A DNA stretch of 64,000 nucleotides from Chitinophaga varians. GTDB taxonomy: Bacteria > Bacteroidota > Bacteroidia > Chitinophagales > Chitinophagaceae. The translations under genes were made by a program, and so were the position numbers. The stretch covers positions 124,001 to 188,000 of the forward strand of contig NZ_JACVFB010000009.1 in NCBI RefSeq assembly GCF_014529945.1, read 5' to 3'. The notes beneath the pieces are model-generated. The model saw only the letters and a program-made list of their open reading frames with translations, was not told where the DNA came from and did not search any database. Below are positions 17,699 to 27,095 of this stretch, one piece after another (the stretch's first letter is position 1; every line of letters begins with the position of its first letter).

Positions 17699-19372
17699 AT
17701 GAACGTTAAGCTACTGATGAATATGAAACTGCATAAATTACTGAATATAACCCTGGCAGCGGCCGTGGCCCTGTCCGGATGCCGTAAGCTGGACGTGGAT
17801 GTGGAATCCCGCTACACGCCCGGTAACTTTCCTACCAACAACGCTTCCTACGCCGCTGCTGTCGGCGCGGTATATGCCCAGCTGGCCAACTCCAAATCCG
17901 GCGACCCTACCTACTTCATGAACGGTACCGGTTTCAGCTACGGAGTAGATTACTGGATGCTGCAGGAACTGAGCACCGATGAAGCCATCATCCCGGCCCG
18001 CGACGGTAACTACGATGACGGTGGTAAATACCGCTTCCTGCATCTGCATACCTGGACCGGCAACCTGCCTTTTGTGATCAGCTCCTGGCAATGGGGCTTC
18101 GGCGGCATCAATATCGCCAACAACGCCATGAACCTCGCCAAAGGCCTGCCGGAAGGAACCGCCAGGAATACCGCTACGGCCGAACTGAAAGCCATGCGCT
18201 CCCTGTTCTATTTTTTCATGATGGACTCCTTCGGTAATATTCCCATCGTAGATACGTACCCGGTATCTTCACTGCCGGAAACAAAGCCGCGTAAAGAGGT
18301 GTTCAACTTCATCGAAAGCTCGCTGAAGTCGGCCTTGCCAGACCTGCCTACCAAAGTAGACGGGTCTACCTATGGCCGCGCTACCAAATGGATGGCGTTC
18401 GCCCTGCTGCAGAAAATGTACCTCAACGCCGAATACTATACCGGGACGCCTCGCTACGCCGACGCGGTAGCCATGGCCGATAGCATCCTGATCAACGCGC
18501 CTTACGCGCTGGATGGTGATTATACCTCCATCTTCAAACCAGACAATGGCCCGCAGATCAGAGAGACCATCTTCGCGATCCCTTACGATGCTAACCTCAT
18601 TCCTGGCTGCCACTTCACCCGCTTTGGGCTGCATCCCTATCTGAAAGCGAAATTCGACCTGCCGGACGCCTTCGGTCCCAGCGTGGCGCTCAGCACCATC
18701 GCCGACTTCTACGCTTTCTTTAATCTGCCTAACGACGTGCGTAACAACACCTGGCTGGCAGGCGGACAATACAATAAAGACGGTTCCAAAAATATCGTGC
18801 GCACCAGCACCAAAACACTGGACGCTTCCTCTCAGGGCCCGGACCAGCCCATCGACTGGTGGGTGACCATCACGCCGGAGATGAAACTCAAACCCGGTGG
18901 TGAAGGTAAACTGGACGTAGGCAACGACCTTCTCGGACAACTCAAAGGCGTTCGCTCCATCAAGTTCTATCCCGACAAAAACATTAATACGTCCACCCGC
19001 TTCCAGAACAACGATATGCCGGTGTTCCGTCTTTCTGATGTGCTGATGATGAAGGCTGAAGCGATCCTGCGTGGCGCTGCGCCTACCACCGTAAAAGGAG
19101 AGTTGCAAACCCCCGACGTGCTGGTCAGTAAAATCCGCACCCGCGCCGGCACCACCGCCGCCGCTGGTATCACCCTCGATGACCTGCTCGTGGAACGCGC
19201 CCGTGAATTTGCCTGGGAAGGATGGAGAAGAAATGACCTGATCCGCTTCGGTAAATTTGAAGGACAATGGGGCTTCAAACAGAAAGATAACGATGTGTTC
19301 CGCCGCATATTCCCGATCCCGGAAATAGAACTGGCGCTGAATCCTAAGCTGACCCGCAACCCGGGATATTAG
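17699..19372 (+). CDS. RagB/SusD family nutrient-uptake lipoprotein
   Basis: 557 residues with a lipobox LSGC (Cys28), so it is lipid-anchored at the outer-membrane surface. It has the SusD-like N-terminal part followed by helical TPR-type packing and the typical C-terminal segment (RAREFAWEGWRRNDLIRFGKFE). It begins 2 bases after the SusC stop and forms the lid of that transporter. Palindromic element C starts immediately after its stop codon. Confidence 0.95.
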   Translation: MNVKLLMNMKLHKLLNITLAAAVALSGCRKLDVDVESRYTPGNFPTNNASYAAAVGAVYAQLANSKSGDPTYFMNGTGFSYGVDYWMLQELSTDEAIIPARDGNYDDGGKYRFLHLHTWTGNLPFVISSWQWGFGGINIANNAMNLAKGLPEGTARNTATAELKAMRSLFYFFMMDSFGNIPIVDTYPVSSLPETKPRKEVFNFIESSLKSALPDLPTKVDGSTYGRATKWMAFALLQKMYLNAEYYTGTPRYADAVAMADSILINAPYALDGDYTSIFKPDNGPQIRETIFAIPYDANLIPGCHFTRFGLHPYLKAKFDLPDAFGPSVALSTIADFYAFFNLPNDVRNNTWLAGGQYNKDGSKNIVRTSTKTLDASSQGPDQPIDWWVTITPEMKLKPGGEGKLDVGNDLLGQLKGVRSIKFYPDKNINTSTRFQNNDMPVFRLSDVLMMKAEAILRGAAPTTVKGELQTPDVLVSKIRTRAGTTAAAGITLDDLLVERAREFAWEGWRRNDLIRFGKFEGQWGFKQKDNDVFRRIFPIPEIELALNPKLTRNPGY

Positions 19373-19470
19373 GATATTTGATTATTTAGTCATTTAAATA
19401 TTTAGGGGGCTGTTTATCATAAACAGCCCCCTAAATATTTAAATGACTAAATAACGAAATGATCAAATAT
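19373..19470. repeat. Palindromic element C (period-8 arms, GC-rich core), bidirectional terminator
   Basis: The arms are 8-mers GATATTTG, ATTATTTA, GTCATTTA, AATATTTA and their complements, around a strong core AGGGGGCTGTTTA/TAAACAGCCCCCT. The element fills the whole gap between the SusD stop (19370-19372) and the convergent AsmA-like gene, whose stop codon (19463-19465) lies inside the right arm. Confidence 0.9.
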
Positions 19471-22400
19471 TTTTGGCTTTACCCAGGCCCACCCTATATT
19501 TATCCGGCGTGCCGGAAATTCGTATATGCATGAAACGGCCCTTTTTGCCCTTGTCAACGCTTTCGATGGCATCTACCTGGTCAGCGTCCACTTCTTCCCG
19601 CTTACGGCCAAATAAGGCCTGAAAACCTACCTGCGTGACCATTCGCATGGGTACCCGGAGATAGTAATTCATTTGAAGGTCCAGCGATTGTGTGCCCGAC
19701 ACTTCTATATATCCGAGAGAGGAATTGATATTCATTTTCGGTATTTCCAGCGTTCCGTTTTTAAAAGTCAGTTTATTACGCAGGGTATCAAAACGTACCA
19801 TGCGCAGGTTTTTGTCCTTGAAATAGGACGACATGGCCTGCATCGGCCCAAAATCCATCAGCACGCCGTTGTGGATCTCCACGTCCATCTGGGCGGCTGT
19901 TTCACGTAATACCGGCGTCATGTCCGGATGCAGCCGCACATGGCTTTTGATATGCCCGCTAAGTCTGCCTTTCAGGTTGTTGTTGAGCACCATGTCCTGC
20001 CCAAAGTTGTCGAATTTCAGCAGCATCCTGGTCATGTCCACACTATCGAGCCGGATACCGCTGCGGAAATAGAGTTTGGCCGGGTCGGAGGCATTGAGGA
20101 TGCCACGCATTCCAATATGGCCGCCGGCCATCCGTACGGAAATAGTGTCTACCTTCACCCGCTGGTCTTTCTGCATATGTACATTGGCCAGCACCTCCTT
20201 CATCCATAGCTGATGGTAGCGTATTTTACCAATGCTGACCTGCGCGTCAAAATTGCTGAACGGGATTTTGAAGATATTGAAACCTGCGGCATGCAGACTG
20301 TCATTCTCCTTCACTGTAGTGGGTTTGGACGGAGCCTTGGCCTGCGCGGTATGGTCGGTAAAGTCATAGTTCATCAGCTCGTCCACGTTCAGGTATTGAG
20401 ACTTGAAGCTGAAGAAATTGTTACGCTCTTTGCCTTTGCGGTCAGGACCGGCATACAGCTTCAGGTTCATATCGAAATCGGTCATGCCGATTTTGCCGGT
20501 GAGGGTATCCACTACCAGATAGCGGTTGGTGCCATAACGGATCCTTCCTTTGATATTCTCCAGCCGGATCGGATGTTGTTTGAGCGTACCGGAGACATTG
20601 GCAATATGAGCGTCTACCCGTTTGAAGACGGTATCATAGCGCATATTGAGTTTAGCTCTTAGCCAGAGTTGGCCCGCTTCTTCATACCAATAGCCCTGCG
20701 GGATGAATTTACGCCCCCGCGGGCCTATCAGATCATTAACGGCGATACGGTCCGACTTCAGGTCAAACGCCAGTTCAGTACGCCCTTTTTTGATCTTATC
20801 GAACCACAGCGGATAGTTGTTGAGCCTCGCTTTAAGTGCAAAGCCACTGCTGTCGATATGACCGGAGAAATTGCGTATCAGCAGGCTGGTATCGTTGATG
20901 GTAACGTCTGCGCCGAAATCATGCAGCGCATGCGGATATTGTTTGAAGGAGGCGCCGAGGTTGGTCAGCCGGAAAGTGCCTCTGGGTAAAGGGTTAGGAT
21001 GCAGCAGTTCCTTTACGGAAGTCTCCAGCGCTACACCAATATGGAAGCCGGAAATCACTTCTTCACGCAACACTTTATGGGTGGTGTCTGCCAGCATCAG
21101 TTCCCCGGGATGTATGGCGTTGCCTGATGCCCGGAAGGTAATGGCGATAGGCTTTTGTTGCGCATGGAATATAGCTGGCAGGTCGCTGATGGAACCACCG
21201 GCCTTAATATCGGAATTGCCTATACGAAAAGCGACGGAATCGAGCAGCAGGCTGCCGTTACGGAGCTGTGCATGCAGGTTCATCTTACGCACCGGCAGGG
21301 GATAATGGGGGATACGGAATTCCAGATTGCTGACGGTCAATTCACTTTGTACACCTTCTTTCAGTTTAGCCAGCTGTTGTTCGGGGAGATGGATGTCCAC
21401 CAGTTCTTTAAAGTTCATGTTCAGCGCGATCTGTCCCTGCAGCTGCTCCAGGTCTTTGATACCCAGGAACTCGCCTACGAACTTCAGGTCCAGCTCAGAA
21501 TATACCTGCATCACGATCTGCGGATCGGTGAAGTCTTTCATCACGAAGTTGCCCCTGAAAACACCCTGTCCCGGTTTGGCGTTGATGCCCAGCAGATGCA
21601 GTTCGGATGTTTTGAGCGTATGGGCGTCGCCGTTGGTATAGTACCCTTTAAATCCAAGTGAATCTACCTTCCGGTCGATGTTTTTATTCTGGAACCATAC
21701 GTTTTCGCAGCCAAAATTGACCCTGATGGCAGGTAGTTCATTTTTAGACAATTTTCCTTTGACGGTACCATCGAAGAAGATGCGGCCATCGCGGCGGTAC
21801 TTTTCCATCATCGTGGCAATGTCATTCGGTACCAGCGCAAAAAGAAGGTTGAGGTCAGGCCGGTCGCCCTTCACCTGCAGGTCCAGCCATGTTTCCTTGC
21901 CCAGCACGGCGTTGCCGGCCAGCGAGAGACTGGCGTTCTCCAGCTTAATATTGCTGGGGGAGAGGGCCAGTTGCTTTTTATCGAGATCGTAATGGCCTTT
22001 GAGGTTCAGGGATACCTTCCGGTTGCGGAACAGCGTACTGTCTGTCCGACTGATAAAATCGAACAGCATTTTACTGTCCAGCTCCAACGCCATTTGATCG
22101 CCCTCCATTTTAAAGGAGGTTTTAATTTTATCTATATGAGACACCATTTTCCAGCCGGAAACAGCGTCCAGGTAAGTCACGTCGATATTTTTCAGGATCA
22201 CCTTTTTCAGATCGAGGCTCAACGCTTCGGCGCTGTCGGCCACCGCAGTAGCCACACTATCGGATTTAAAAGCGTGTGCCTTGATCAGGTCCACTTCACC
22301 ATTGGCGGCGCGGGCAATATGTACGTTGCCGTTAGCCACTACCACTATGCGTACCTGATAGCGTCCACGAAGGAGATCAGGGAGACTGAACCCCGCATAT

Positions 22401-22681
22401 AGTTTCTCTACTTCATACAAAGGTTTCCCGTCCATGCGTTTGTTGGCATAAAAACGAACCTGGTGCAAAGCAATAGATACATAGGGGAAATTGCTGAAAG
22501 GGGAGATGCTGCTTTTCTCCAGCACCAGTTCACCGGCAAATTGTTTATTCAGCTCATCAACTGCCAGTTGGGTCAGGCGCTGCTGCTGACTGTATAAAAT
22601 ACCTCCTGCAATGCCGATCAACAGCAATAAGGCAGCCAGCGATATCAGCGCCACACGGATGATTTTTTTTCCTGCTTTCAT
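19463..22681 (-). CDS. AsmA-like envelope protein
   Basis: 1072 residues from ATG 22681; upstream in-frame codons add no plausible sequence. A single N-terminal membrane anchor (IIRVALISLAALLLLIGIAGGILY) is followed by a very long beta-rich periplasmic region. Residues near the C-terminus (the GTLEIPKMNINSSLGYIEVS-type block) are typical of AsmA/TamB-like lipid-transfer proteins. Such proteins bridge the envelope and affect phospholipid traffic. It is divergent from the GH43 gene. Its last codons and stop lie in palindromic element C. Confidence 0.82.
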   Translation of the reverse strand: MKAGKKIIRVALISLAALLLLIGIAGGILYSQQQRLTQLAVDELNKQFAGELVLEKSSISPFSNFPYVSIALHQVRFYANKRMDGKPLYEVEKLYAGFSLPDLLRGRYQVRIVVVANGNVHIARAANGEVDLIKAHAFKSDSVATAVADSAEALSLDLKKVILKNIDVTYLDAVSGWKMVSHIDKIKTSFKMEGDQMALELDSKMLFDFISRTDSTLFRNRKVSLNLKGHYDLDKKQLALSPSNIKLENASLSLAGNAVLGKETWLDLQVKGDRPDLNLLFALVPNDIATMMEKYRRDGRIFFDGTVKGKLSKNELPAIRVNFGCENVWFQNKNIDRKVDSLGFKGYYTNGDAHTLKTSELHLLGINAKPGQGVFRGNFVMKDFTDPQIVMQVYSELDLKFVGEFLGIKDLEQLQGQIALNMNFKELVDIHLPEQQLAKLKEGVQSELTVSNLEFRIPHYPLPVRKMNLHAQLRNGSLLLDSVAFRIGNSDIKAGGSISDLPAIFHAQQKPIAITFRASGNAIHPGELMLADTTHKVLREEVISGFHIGVALETSVKELLHPNPLPRGTFRLTNLGASFKQYPHALHDFGADVTINDTSLLIRNFSGHIDSSGFALKARLNNYPLWFDKIKKGRTELAFDLKSDRIAVNDLIGPRGRKFIPQGYWYEEAGQLWLRAKLNMRYDTVFKRVDAHIANVSGTLKQHPIRLENIKGRIRYGTNRYLVVDTLTGKIGMTDFDMNLKLYAGPDRKGKERNNFFSFKSQYLNVDELMNYDFTDHTAQAKAPSKPTTVKENDSLHAAGFNIFKIPFSNFDAQVSIGKIRYHQLWMKEVLANVHMQKDQRVKVDTISVRMAGGHIGMRGILNASDPAKLYFRSGIRLDSVDMTRMLLKFDNFGQDMVLNNNLKGRLSGHIKSHVRLHPDMTPVLRETAAQMDVEIHNGVLMDFGPMQAMSSYFKDKNLRMVRFDTLRNKLTFKNGTLEIPKMNINSSLGYIEVSGTQSLDLQMNYYLRVPMRMVTQVGFQALFGRKREEVDADQVDAIESVDKGKKGRFMHIRISGTPDKYRVGLGKAKNI

Positions 22682-22770
22682 GTTAAAGGCCACTCTAATG
22701 CGTAAAAATATTGAAAATATGCTCGGGGTGTATATGGGTGGGTGTTGAGGATGTGTTAAAGTTTTGCCGG

Positions 22771-22792
22771 ATAAGTAAAGTTGCTTTATTAT
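22771..22792. promoter_or_regulatory. Imperfect palindrome in the AsmA/GH43 divergent promoter
   Basis: ATAAGTAAAG-TTG-CTTTATTAT is an inverted repeat 9 bases before the GH43 start. It could be an operator or a small leader hairpin. No clear TAnnTTTG box was found in this 119-base region. Confidence 0.3.
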
Positions 22793-22800
22793 TTTTAGCG

Positions 22801-23802
22801 ATGATGAAATCTTGCGGTATGATAAAAAAATGTTCTGCACTGCTGGCAGCTACCACGCTGGCTTTGACATTGCACGCTCAGGAAACCAGACTGCCCGGCC
22901 ACGCCGGTAATCCGGTATTTCCCGGCTGGTACGCCGATCCGGAAGGAATGGTGCTGGATAAAAAATATTGGGTATTTTCCACTTTTTCAGCGCCATACGA
23001 ACAACAGGTGTTCTTCGATGCGTTTTCTTCTGACGACCTGGTTCACTGGAAAAAACATCCGCATGTCCTCGATTCTGCTGCCGTCAAATGGGCTAAGCGC
23101 GCCATGTGGGCTCCTGCGGTGATCCAAAAAGGGAAACAATACTTTTTCTTCTTCGGCGCCAATGATATTCAGCACAATGGCGAACCGGGCGGTATAGGCG
23201 TGGCCGTAGCCGACAAGCCGGAAGGCCCTTACCGTGATTATCTCGGCAAACCGCTGGTGGATAGTATCTTTCATGGCGCTCAACCCATCGACCAGTACGT
23301 GTTCCGCGACAAAGACGGCGTCTACTACCTGATCTATGGCGGCTGGGGGCACTGTAACATCGCCCGGCTGAAAGACGATTTCACCGGCTTCCTGCCATTT
23401 GCGGATGGTACGGTTTTCCGGGAGATAACACCCGAAAAATACGTGGAAGGGCCTACGATGTTTGTGAAAAACGGAAAATATTACTTTATGTGGTCGGAGG
23501 GCGGCTGGACCGGGCCGGACTACTGCGTGGCCTACGCGATTGCCGACAGCCCTGTAGGGCCTTTCAAACGTATCGGTAAAATCCTCGAACAGGACCAGAC
23601 CATCGCCAGGGGCGCAGGCCATCATTCTGTGATACATAATGCCAAACACGATCAGTGGTTTATTGTGTATCATCGTCGCCCGCTGGATAAAAAAGGAGCC
23701 AACGAAAGGGAAACCTGCATCGATAAGATGGAATTCAATGAAGACGGTACCATCCGCCCGGTGGTGATGACCAAAGAAGGCGTCACGGCACTGAAACTCT
23801 AA
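22801..23802 (+). CDS. Glycoside hydrolase family 43 protein, secreted
   Basis: 334 residues from ATG 22801 (ATG 22819 is an equally reasonable start) with a signal peptide ending near LHAQ. The five-bladed GH43 propeller is recognisable: base Asp46 in YADPEG, the pKa-modulating Asp164 in IDQYVF, and the acid Glu216 in YVEGPTMF. Members cleave alpha-arabinosyl or beta-xylosyl/galactosyl linkages in plant polysaccharides; the subfamily cannot be settled here. It may act with the nearby SusC/SusD pair, although AsmA lies between. Confidence 0.88.
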   Translation: MMKSCGMIKKCSALLAATTLALTLHAQETRLPGHAGNPVFPGWYADPEGMVLDKKYWVFSTFSAPYEQQVFFDAFSSDDLVHWKKHPHVLDSAAVKWAKRAMWAPAVIQKGKQYFFFFGANDIQHNGEPGGIGVAVADKPEGPYRDYLGKPLVDSIFHGAQPIDQYVFRDKDGVYYLIYGGWGHCNIARLKDDFTGFLPFADGTVFREITPEKYVEGPTMFVKNGKYYFMWSEGGWTGPDYCVAYAIADSPVGPFKRIGKILEQDQTIARGAGHHSVIHNAKHDQWFIVYHRRPLDKKGANERETCIDKMEFNEDGTIRPVVMTKEGVTALKL

Positions 23803-23806
23803 GCGA

Positions 23807-25072
23807 TCAGGCGCGGGCGCTGTTACGATCGTCGGTCATCATCTTACCGGAAGACGGAAAGATGGGCGCTGTAGGATGGCTTTTTCTGCGATGCTGCACA
23901 AACACAATCGTGGCGGCAATACCAGTCAGCCCCGCGATACACACCGTGGCCCGCGGTCCTATCCACTGTGCCAGCAAACCTGTCAACAGGCTACCGATAG
24001 GGATCATCCCCTGATAAGCCATGATATAATAACTGATCGCTCTGGCACGCATAGCGGGGATAGCATGTGTCTGAATGTAGGTATTGATGGCAGATGTTTG
24101 TGCCATCATACCTACGCCTGACAACATCATGAACAACAGCGCCAGTGGCAGCCAGCCGGCATAGGAGAGCAGCACAAGGCTCAGCCCGAATATCAGGCTG
24201 GAAGTGATCAGGATTTTGACCAGATCCTTACCGGCTTTTAACTGCGCCATATAGATGGCCGAGGCTATGGAACCCACGCCGGCAGCGCTTTCAAACCAAC
24301 TGAAAGTCCTCGCGCTGCCATTAAAAATATCCTTGGCAAAAATGGGCATCAATGTATTAAAAGGCATCACCAGCAGACTACTCGCGGTGAGCATCAGTAA
24401 CAGAGAGGAAAGATCTTTGTCGTGCGAAATATATTCCCATCCTTCTCTCAGTTCTGACCAGATACTGCGCTCCGACTTTATAATCACCGGCAGGTCCATC
24501 TTCATCATAAACAAAGAAATCAATACCGGCACATAACTCAGGAAGTTACCGGCGAAACAGATATCTTCCCCGAAAGTACTCAGCACAATACCCGCCAGCG
24601 CCGGTCCGGCAATACGGGCGAAGTTGGCCACCGTGGAATTGAGAGCAATGGCGTTGGGAAGATCTTCTTTCTGTTCTACCATCTCCATCATCAGCGACTG
24701 CCGGCAGGTGACATCGAAGGCATTGATGATACCCTGTACCAGCGACAGGAAAATGATCCCGGGAATGTTATAGTATCGCAGGAGGATCATCAGCGCCAAT
24801 GCGCCCGCCTGCACCATGGAAACCACCTGCGTAATGATCATCAGGCGGTAACGGTTATGACGGTCGATGTAACTGCCTGCATAGGGCGACAGGACAAGAG
24901 AAGGAATGAGGCTTACAAAACTGACCACGCCCAGCAGCACGGCGGAATTGGTTAACCGGTACACCAGCCAGCAGACAGCCGTTTTCTGCATCCAGGTACC
25001 TATCAGGGAAATAGATTGTCCGTAAAAGAAGAGCCGGAAATTCCGGGATTTTAAAGAGCGAAATACATCCAT
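23807..25072 (-). CDS. MFS transporter (EntS/MFS_3-like exporter)
   Basis: 421 residues from ATG 25072. The N-terminus MDVFRSLKSRNFRLFFYGQS is characteristic of the MFS_3 (enterobactin-exporter-like) group, with about 12 membrane segments. It is convergent with GH43 (4-base gap) and divergent from a LysR regulator that probably controls it. A 16-bp palindrome (25095-25110) lies just upstream of the start. The substrate is unknown. Confidence 0.87.
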   Translation of the reverse strand: MDVFRSLKSRNFRLFFYGQSISLIGTWMQKTAVCWLVYRLTNSAVLLGVVSFVSLIPSLVLSPYAGSYIDRHNRYRLMIITQVVSMVQAGALALMILLRYYNIPGIIFLSLVQGIINAFDVTCRQSLMMEMVEQKEDLPNAIALNSTVANFARIAGPALAGIVLSTFGEDICFAGNFLSYVPVLISLFMMKMDLPVIIKSERSIWSELREGWEYISHDKDLSSLLLMLTASSLLVMPFNTLMPIFAKDIFNGSARTFSWFESAAGVGSIASAIYMAQLKAGKDLVKILITSSLIFGLSLVLLSYAGWLPLALLFMMLSGVGMMAQTSAINTYIQTHAIPAMRARAISYYIMAYQGMIPIGSLLTGLLAQWIGPRATVCIAGLTGIAATIVFVQHRRKSHPTAPIFPSSGKMMTDDRNSARA

Positions 25073-25094
25073 CAAAAATTTATTTATGAAAGCG

Positions 25095-25156
25095 GGAATG
25101 CAGGCATTCCTTTTAATAATCCGATGGTGCAAATTTCGGTCAGATCGATATATTTG
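25095..25156. promoter_or_regulatory. Divergent MFS/LysR control region
   Basis: GGAATGC-AG-GCATTCC (25095-25110) is a perfect inverted repeat 23 bases upstream of the MFS start and may be an operator. TATATTTG (25149-25156) is an exact -7 box for the LysR gene on the + strand, 47 bases before its ATG. Confidence 0.5.
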
Positions 25157-25203
25157 TAAAATAGATTGTTTTAATGATATCCATTAGTAAAACCGATTGA
25201 TCT

Positions 25204-26091
25204 ATGGAGCTTCGTCAACTGGCATATTTTGTGAAAGCCGCGGAAACAGCGCATTTTACGGAGGCGGCAGCGTCCATGTACATCACCCAGTCCACCTTGT
25301 CGCAGCAGATCAAGGCATTGGAGACGGAATTGGGCATGCCGCTGTTTGATCGCGTAGGCAAGCATGTGCAGCTCACCGAAGCCGGTAGCGTGTTCCTGCT
25401 GCATGCCCGCCAAATCCTGCTCGACGTGGAGAAAGGCAAACAGGCGATAGAAGGCCTGCAAAACCTGCTCACCGGTGAACTGCGCATCGGCGCCACGTAT
25501 GCTTTCACCTCGTTACTGCTGCCGGCATTAACCTCGTTTCCGGATAAATACCCGGGCCTGCGCATCTTTGTGCACTATGGTAATACCGAAGAACTGGAGA
25601 GGAAGCTGCGGTCGTCTGAACTGGATTTTATTTTGGCATTTCACCAGCTTACGCCGGGGCAGGAGTTTGAAAGCCAGGCACTGTTTACCTCCAAAGTGGT
25701 CATGGCGGTTTCCAAAAAACACCCGATGGCGCAACTGAAAGAGATCAACCTGAAAAGCCTTGACGGCATGGAGATGATCTTAGCCTCCAAAGGCTTTAGC
25801 TCCCGCGATTTCCTCAGTGAGGTGCTGGAGAAGCATAAGGTGTATCCTGCCGTGAAAATTGAACTCAATGACGTACATGCGCTGCTGTCGATGTTGGAAA
25901 GCGGGCATTGGGTAACATTGCTGAATGAACGGGCACTCAATGGCTGGAAAAACCTGGTGGCGGTGCCCATAGCCGGCAAAGCCTTGCTGCGTAAGGCATA
26001 TGTTCTATGGCAGAAAGGTACTTACCGGAAAAAAGCGGCCGACCTCTTTGTAAAGGAGTTGCTGAAAGACATAGAAAAAGAAAAACAGTAG
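25204..26091 (+). CDS. LysR family transcriptional regulator
   Basis: 295 residues. The N-terminal winged helix is typical (MELRQLAYFVKAAETAHFTE, then AASMYITQSTLSQQIKALE). The effector-binding domain starts near residue 90 and resembles the CynR/CysB-like group. It is divergent from the MFS exporter gene and probably regulates it in response to a small ligand. Confidence 0.92.
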   Translation: MELRQLAYFVKAAETAHFTEAAASMYITQSTLSQQIKALETELGMPLFDRVGKHVQLTEAGSVFLLHARQILLDVEKGKQAIEGLQNLLTGELRIGATYAFTSLLLPALTSFPDKYPGLRIFVHYGNTEELERKLRSSELDFILAFHQLTPGQEFESQALFTSKVVMAVSKKHPMAQLKEINLKSLDGMEMILASKGFSSRDFLSEVLEKHKVYPAVKIELNDVHALLSMLESGHWVTLLNERALNGWKNLVAVPIAGKALLRKAYVLWQKGTYRKKAADLFVKELLKDIEKEKQ

Positions 26092-26094
26092 TCC

Positions 26095-27072
26095 TTATTG
26101 GGCGTCCATCACCTGTAGCGCGCCATATTTAAAGTATTTATCGAAAGTTGTCAGGAAAGTATTGAGACTGGTGAATCCCAGATGGTCCATAATTGTGGTC
26201 ACCGGCGTATTGCGGGTGCTCAGCATTTCAAAAGCGACCGCCATTTTCTCCTGTAGTACCAGCTCCGGTATGGTCAGGTGGAACTCCTGTTCAAACGGGC
26301 GGCGTAACAACGCTTCTTCCACGCCAAATTTCTGTTGCAGCATTTTGTAGGTCAGCGGCTCATTCAGATGGTTCAGGATGTAGCGGAAAATCTCGTACAA
26401 CTGCTGCCGCTTGGCTTCATTCATCATAATAGGGGCCGGAGCTATCAGCCGGCGGGTGTAGTTGCCGTAGAAGTCGGCCGCATTGCGGCGGAAAAAGCTG
26501 TAGGCGCTGTTACCGATGTATTTGGCCCGCAATATACGGTCGCGTATCAGGCGACTGACCGGGTTTAGCATAAAAGGCGCTTTATGGAGCGGCTCTGTCA
26601 CATTGGAAATAGGAATGGCCGCCAGTGCGCTCAGCAGGGGAAACTCCCGCGCCAGCTCTTTCAGGGCATAAGGTTCAATGTTGATATGAAAGCTCAGTGG
26701 CTGTGAAGATCCCGGCAGGGGGGGCTCTGCTGAGCCCATCACGTTGAAGAGGCTTACTTCTTTCTCCAGCTGCTGCCGGTTGTTGACGGTGCCCCGCATG
26801 CAATCCACATCATCATAAGCGTGGAGGGTGATCACCTGGTATTGTGAATAGTGGCGGAGTTCCACGCCCGGCCGCATATGGATGCTGTGTACCCAGATGG
26901 AGAATTCACCCGCCCTGATGTTCTGATCAAGGATAGAGCCGTCTTTGTCCTCGTGGTAATAAAACCGCGCATACGGGATGAGTTGCCCCTGGAATGCGGT
27001 GGGAATATCCTGGTGCGGCGTAAACGTCGTGTCATCCCTTTCGATGTACAGGATTTTGGTAGTTGATTTCAT
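26095..27072 (-). CDS. AraC-like transcriptional regulator
   Basis: 325 residues. The N-terminal two thirds are not assigned. The C-terminal ~100 residues form two helix-turn-helix units: YKMLQQKFGVEEALLRRPFE and TTIMDHLGFTSLNTFLTTFD. It starts 23 bases after the FecR stop and is probably the third gene of the sigma-FecR transcript. An AraC-like protein in this position is unusual, because FecR is normally followed by SusC/SusD. Confidence 0.75.
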   Translation of the reverse strand: MKSTTKILYIERDDTTFTPHQDIPTAFQGQLIPYARFYYHEDKDGSILDQNIRAGEFSIWVHSIHMRPGVELRHYSQYQVITLHAYDDVDCMRGTVNNRQQLEKEVSLFNVMGSAEPPLPGSSQPLSFHINIEPYALKELAREFPLLSALAAIPISNVTEPLHKAPFMLNPVSRLIRDRILRAKYIGNSAYSFFRRNAADFYGNYTRRLIAPAPIMMNEAKRQQLYEIFRYILNHLNEPLTYKMLQQKFGVEEALLRRPFEQEFHLTIPELVLQEKMAVAFEMLSTRNTPVTTIMDHLGFTSLNTFLTTFDKYFKYGALQVMDAQ

Positions 27073-27095
27073 TGGGAAATGGTTTTGATCAGGAC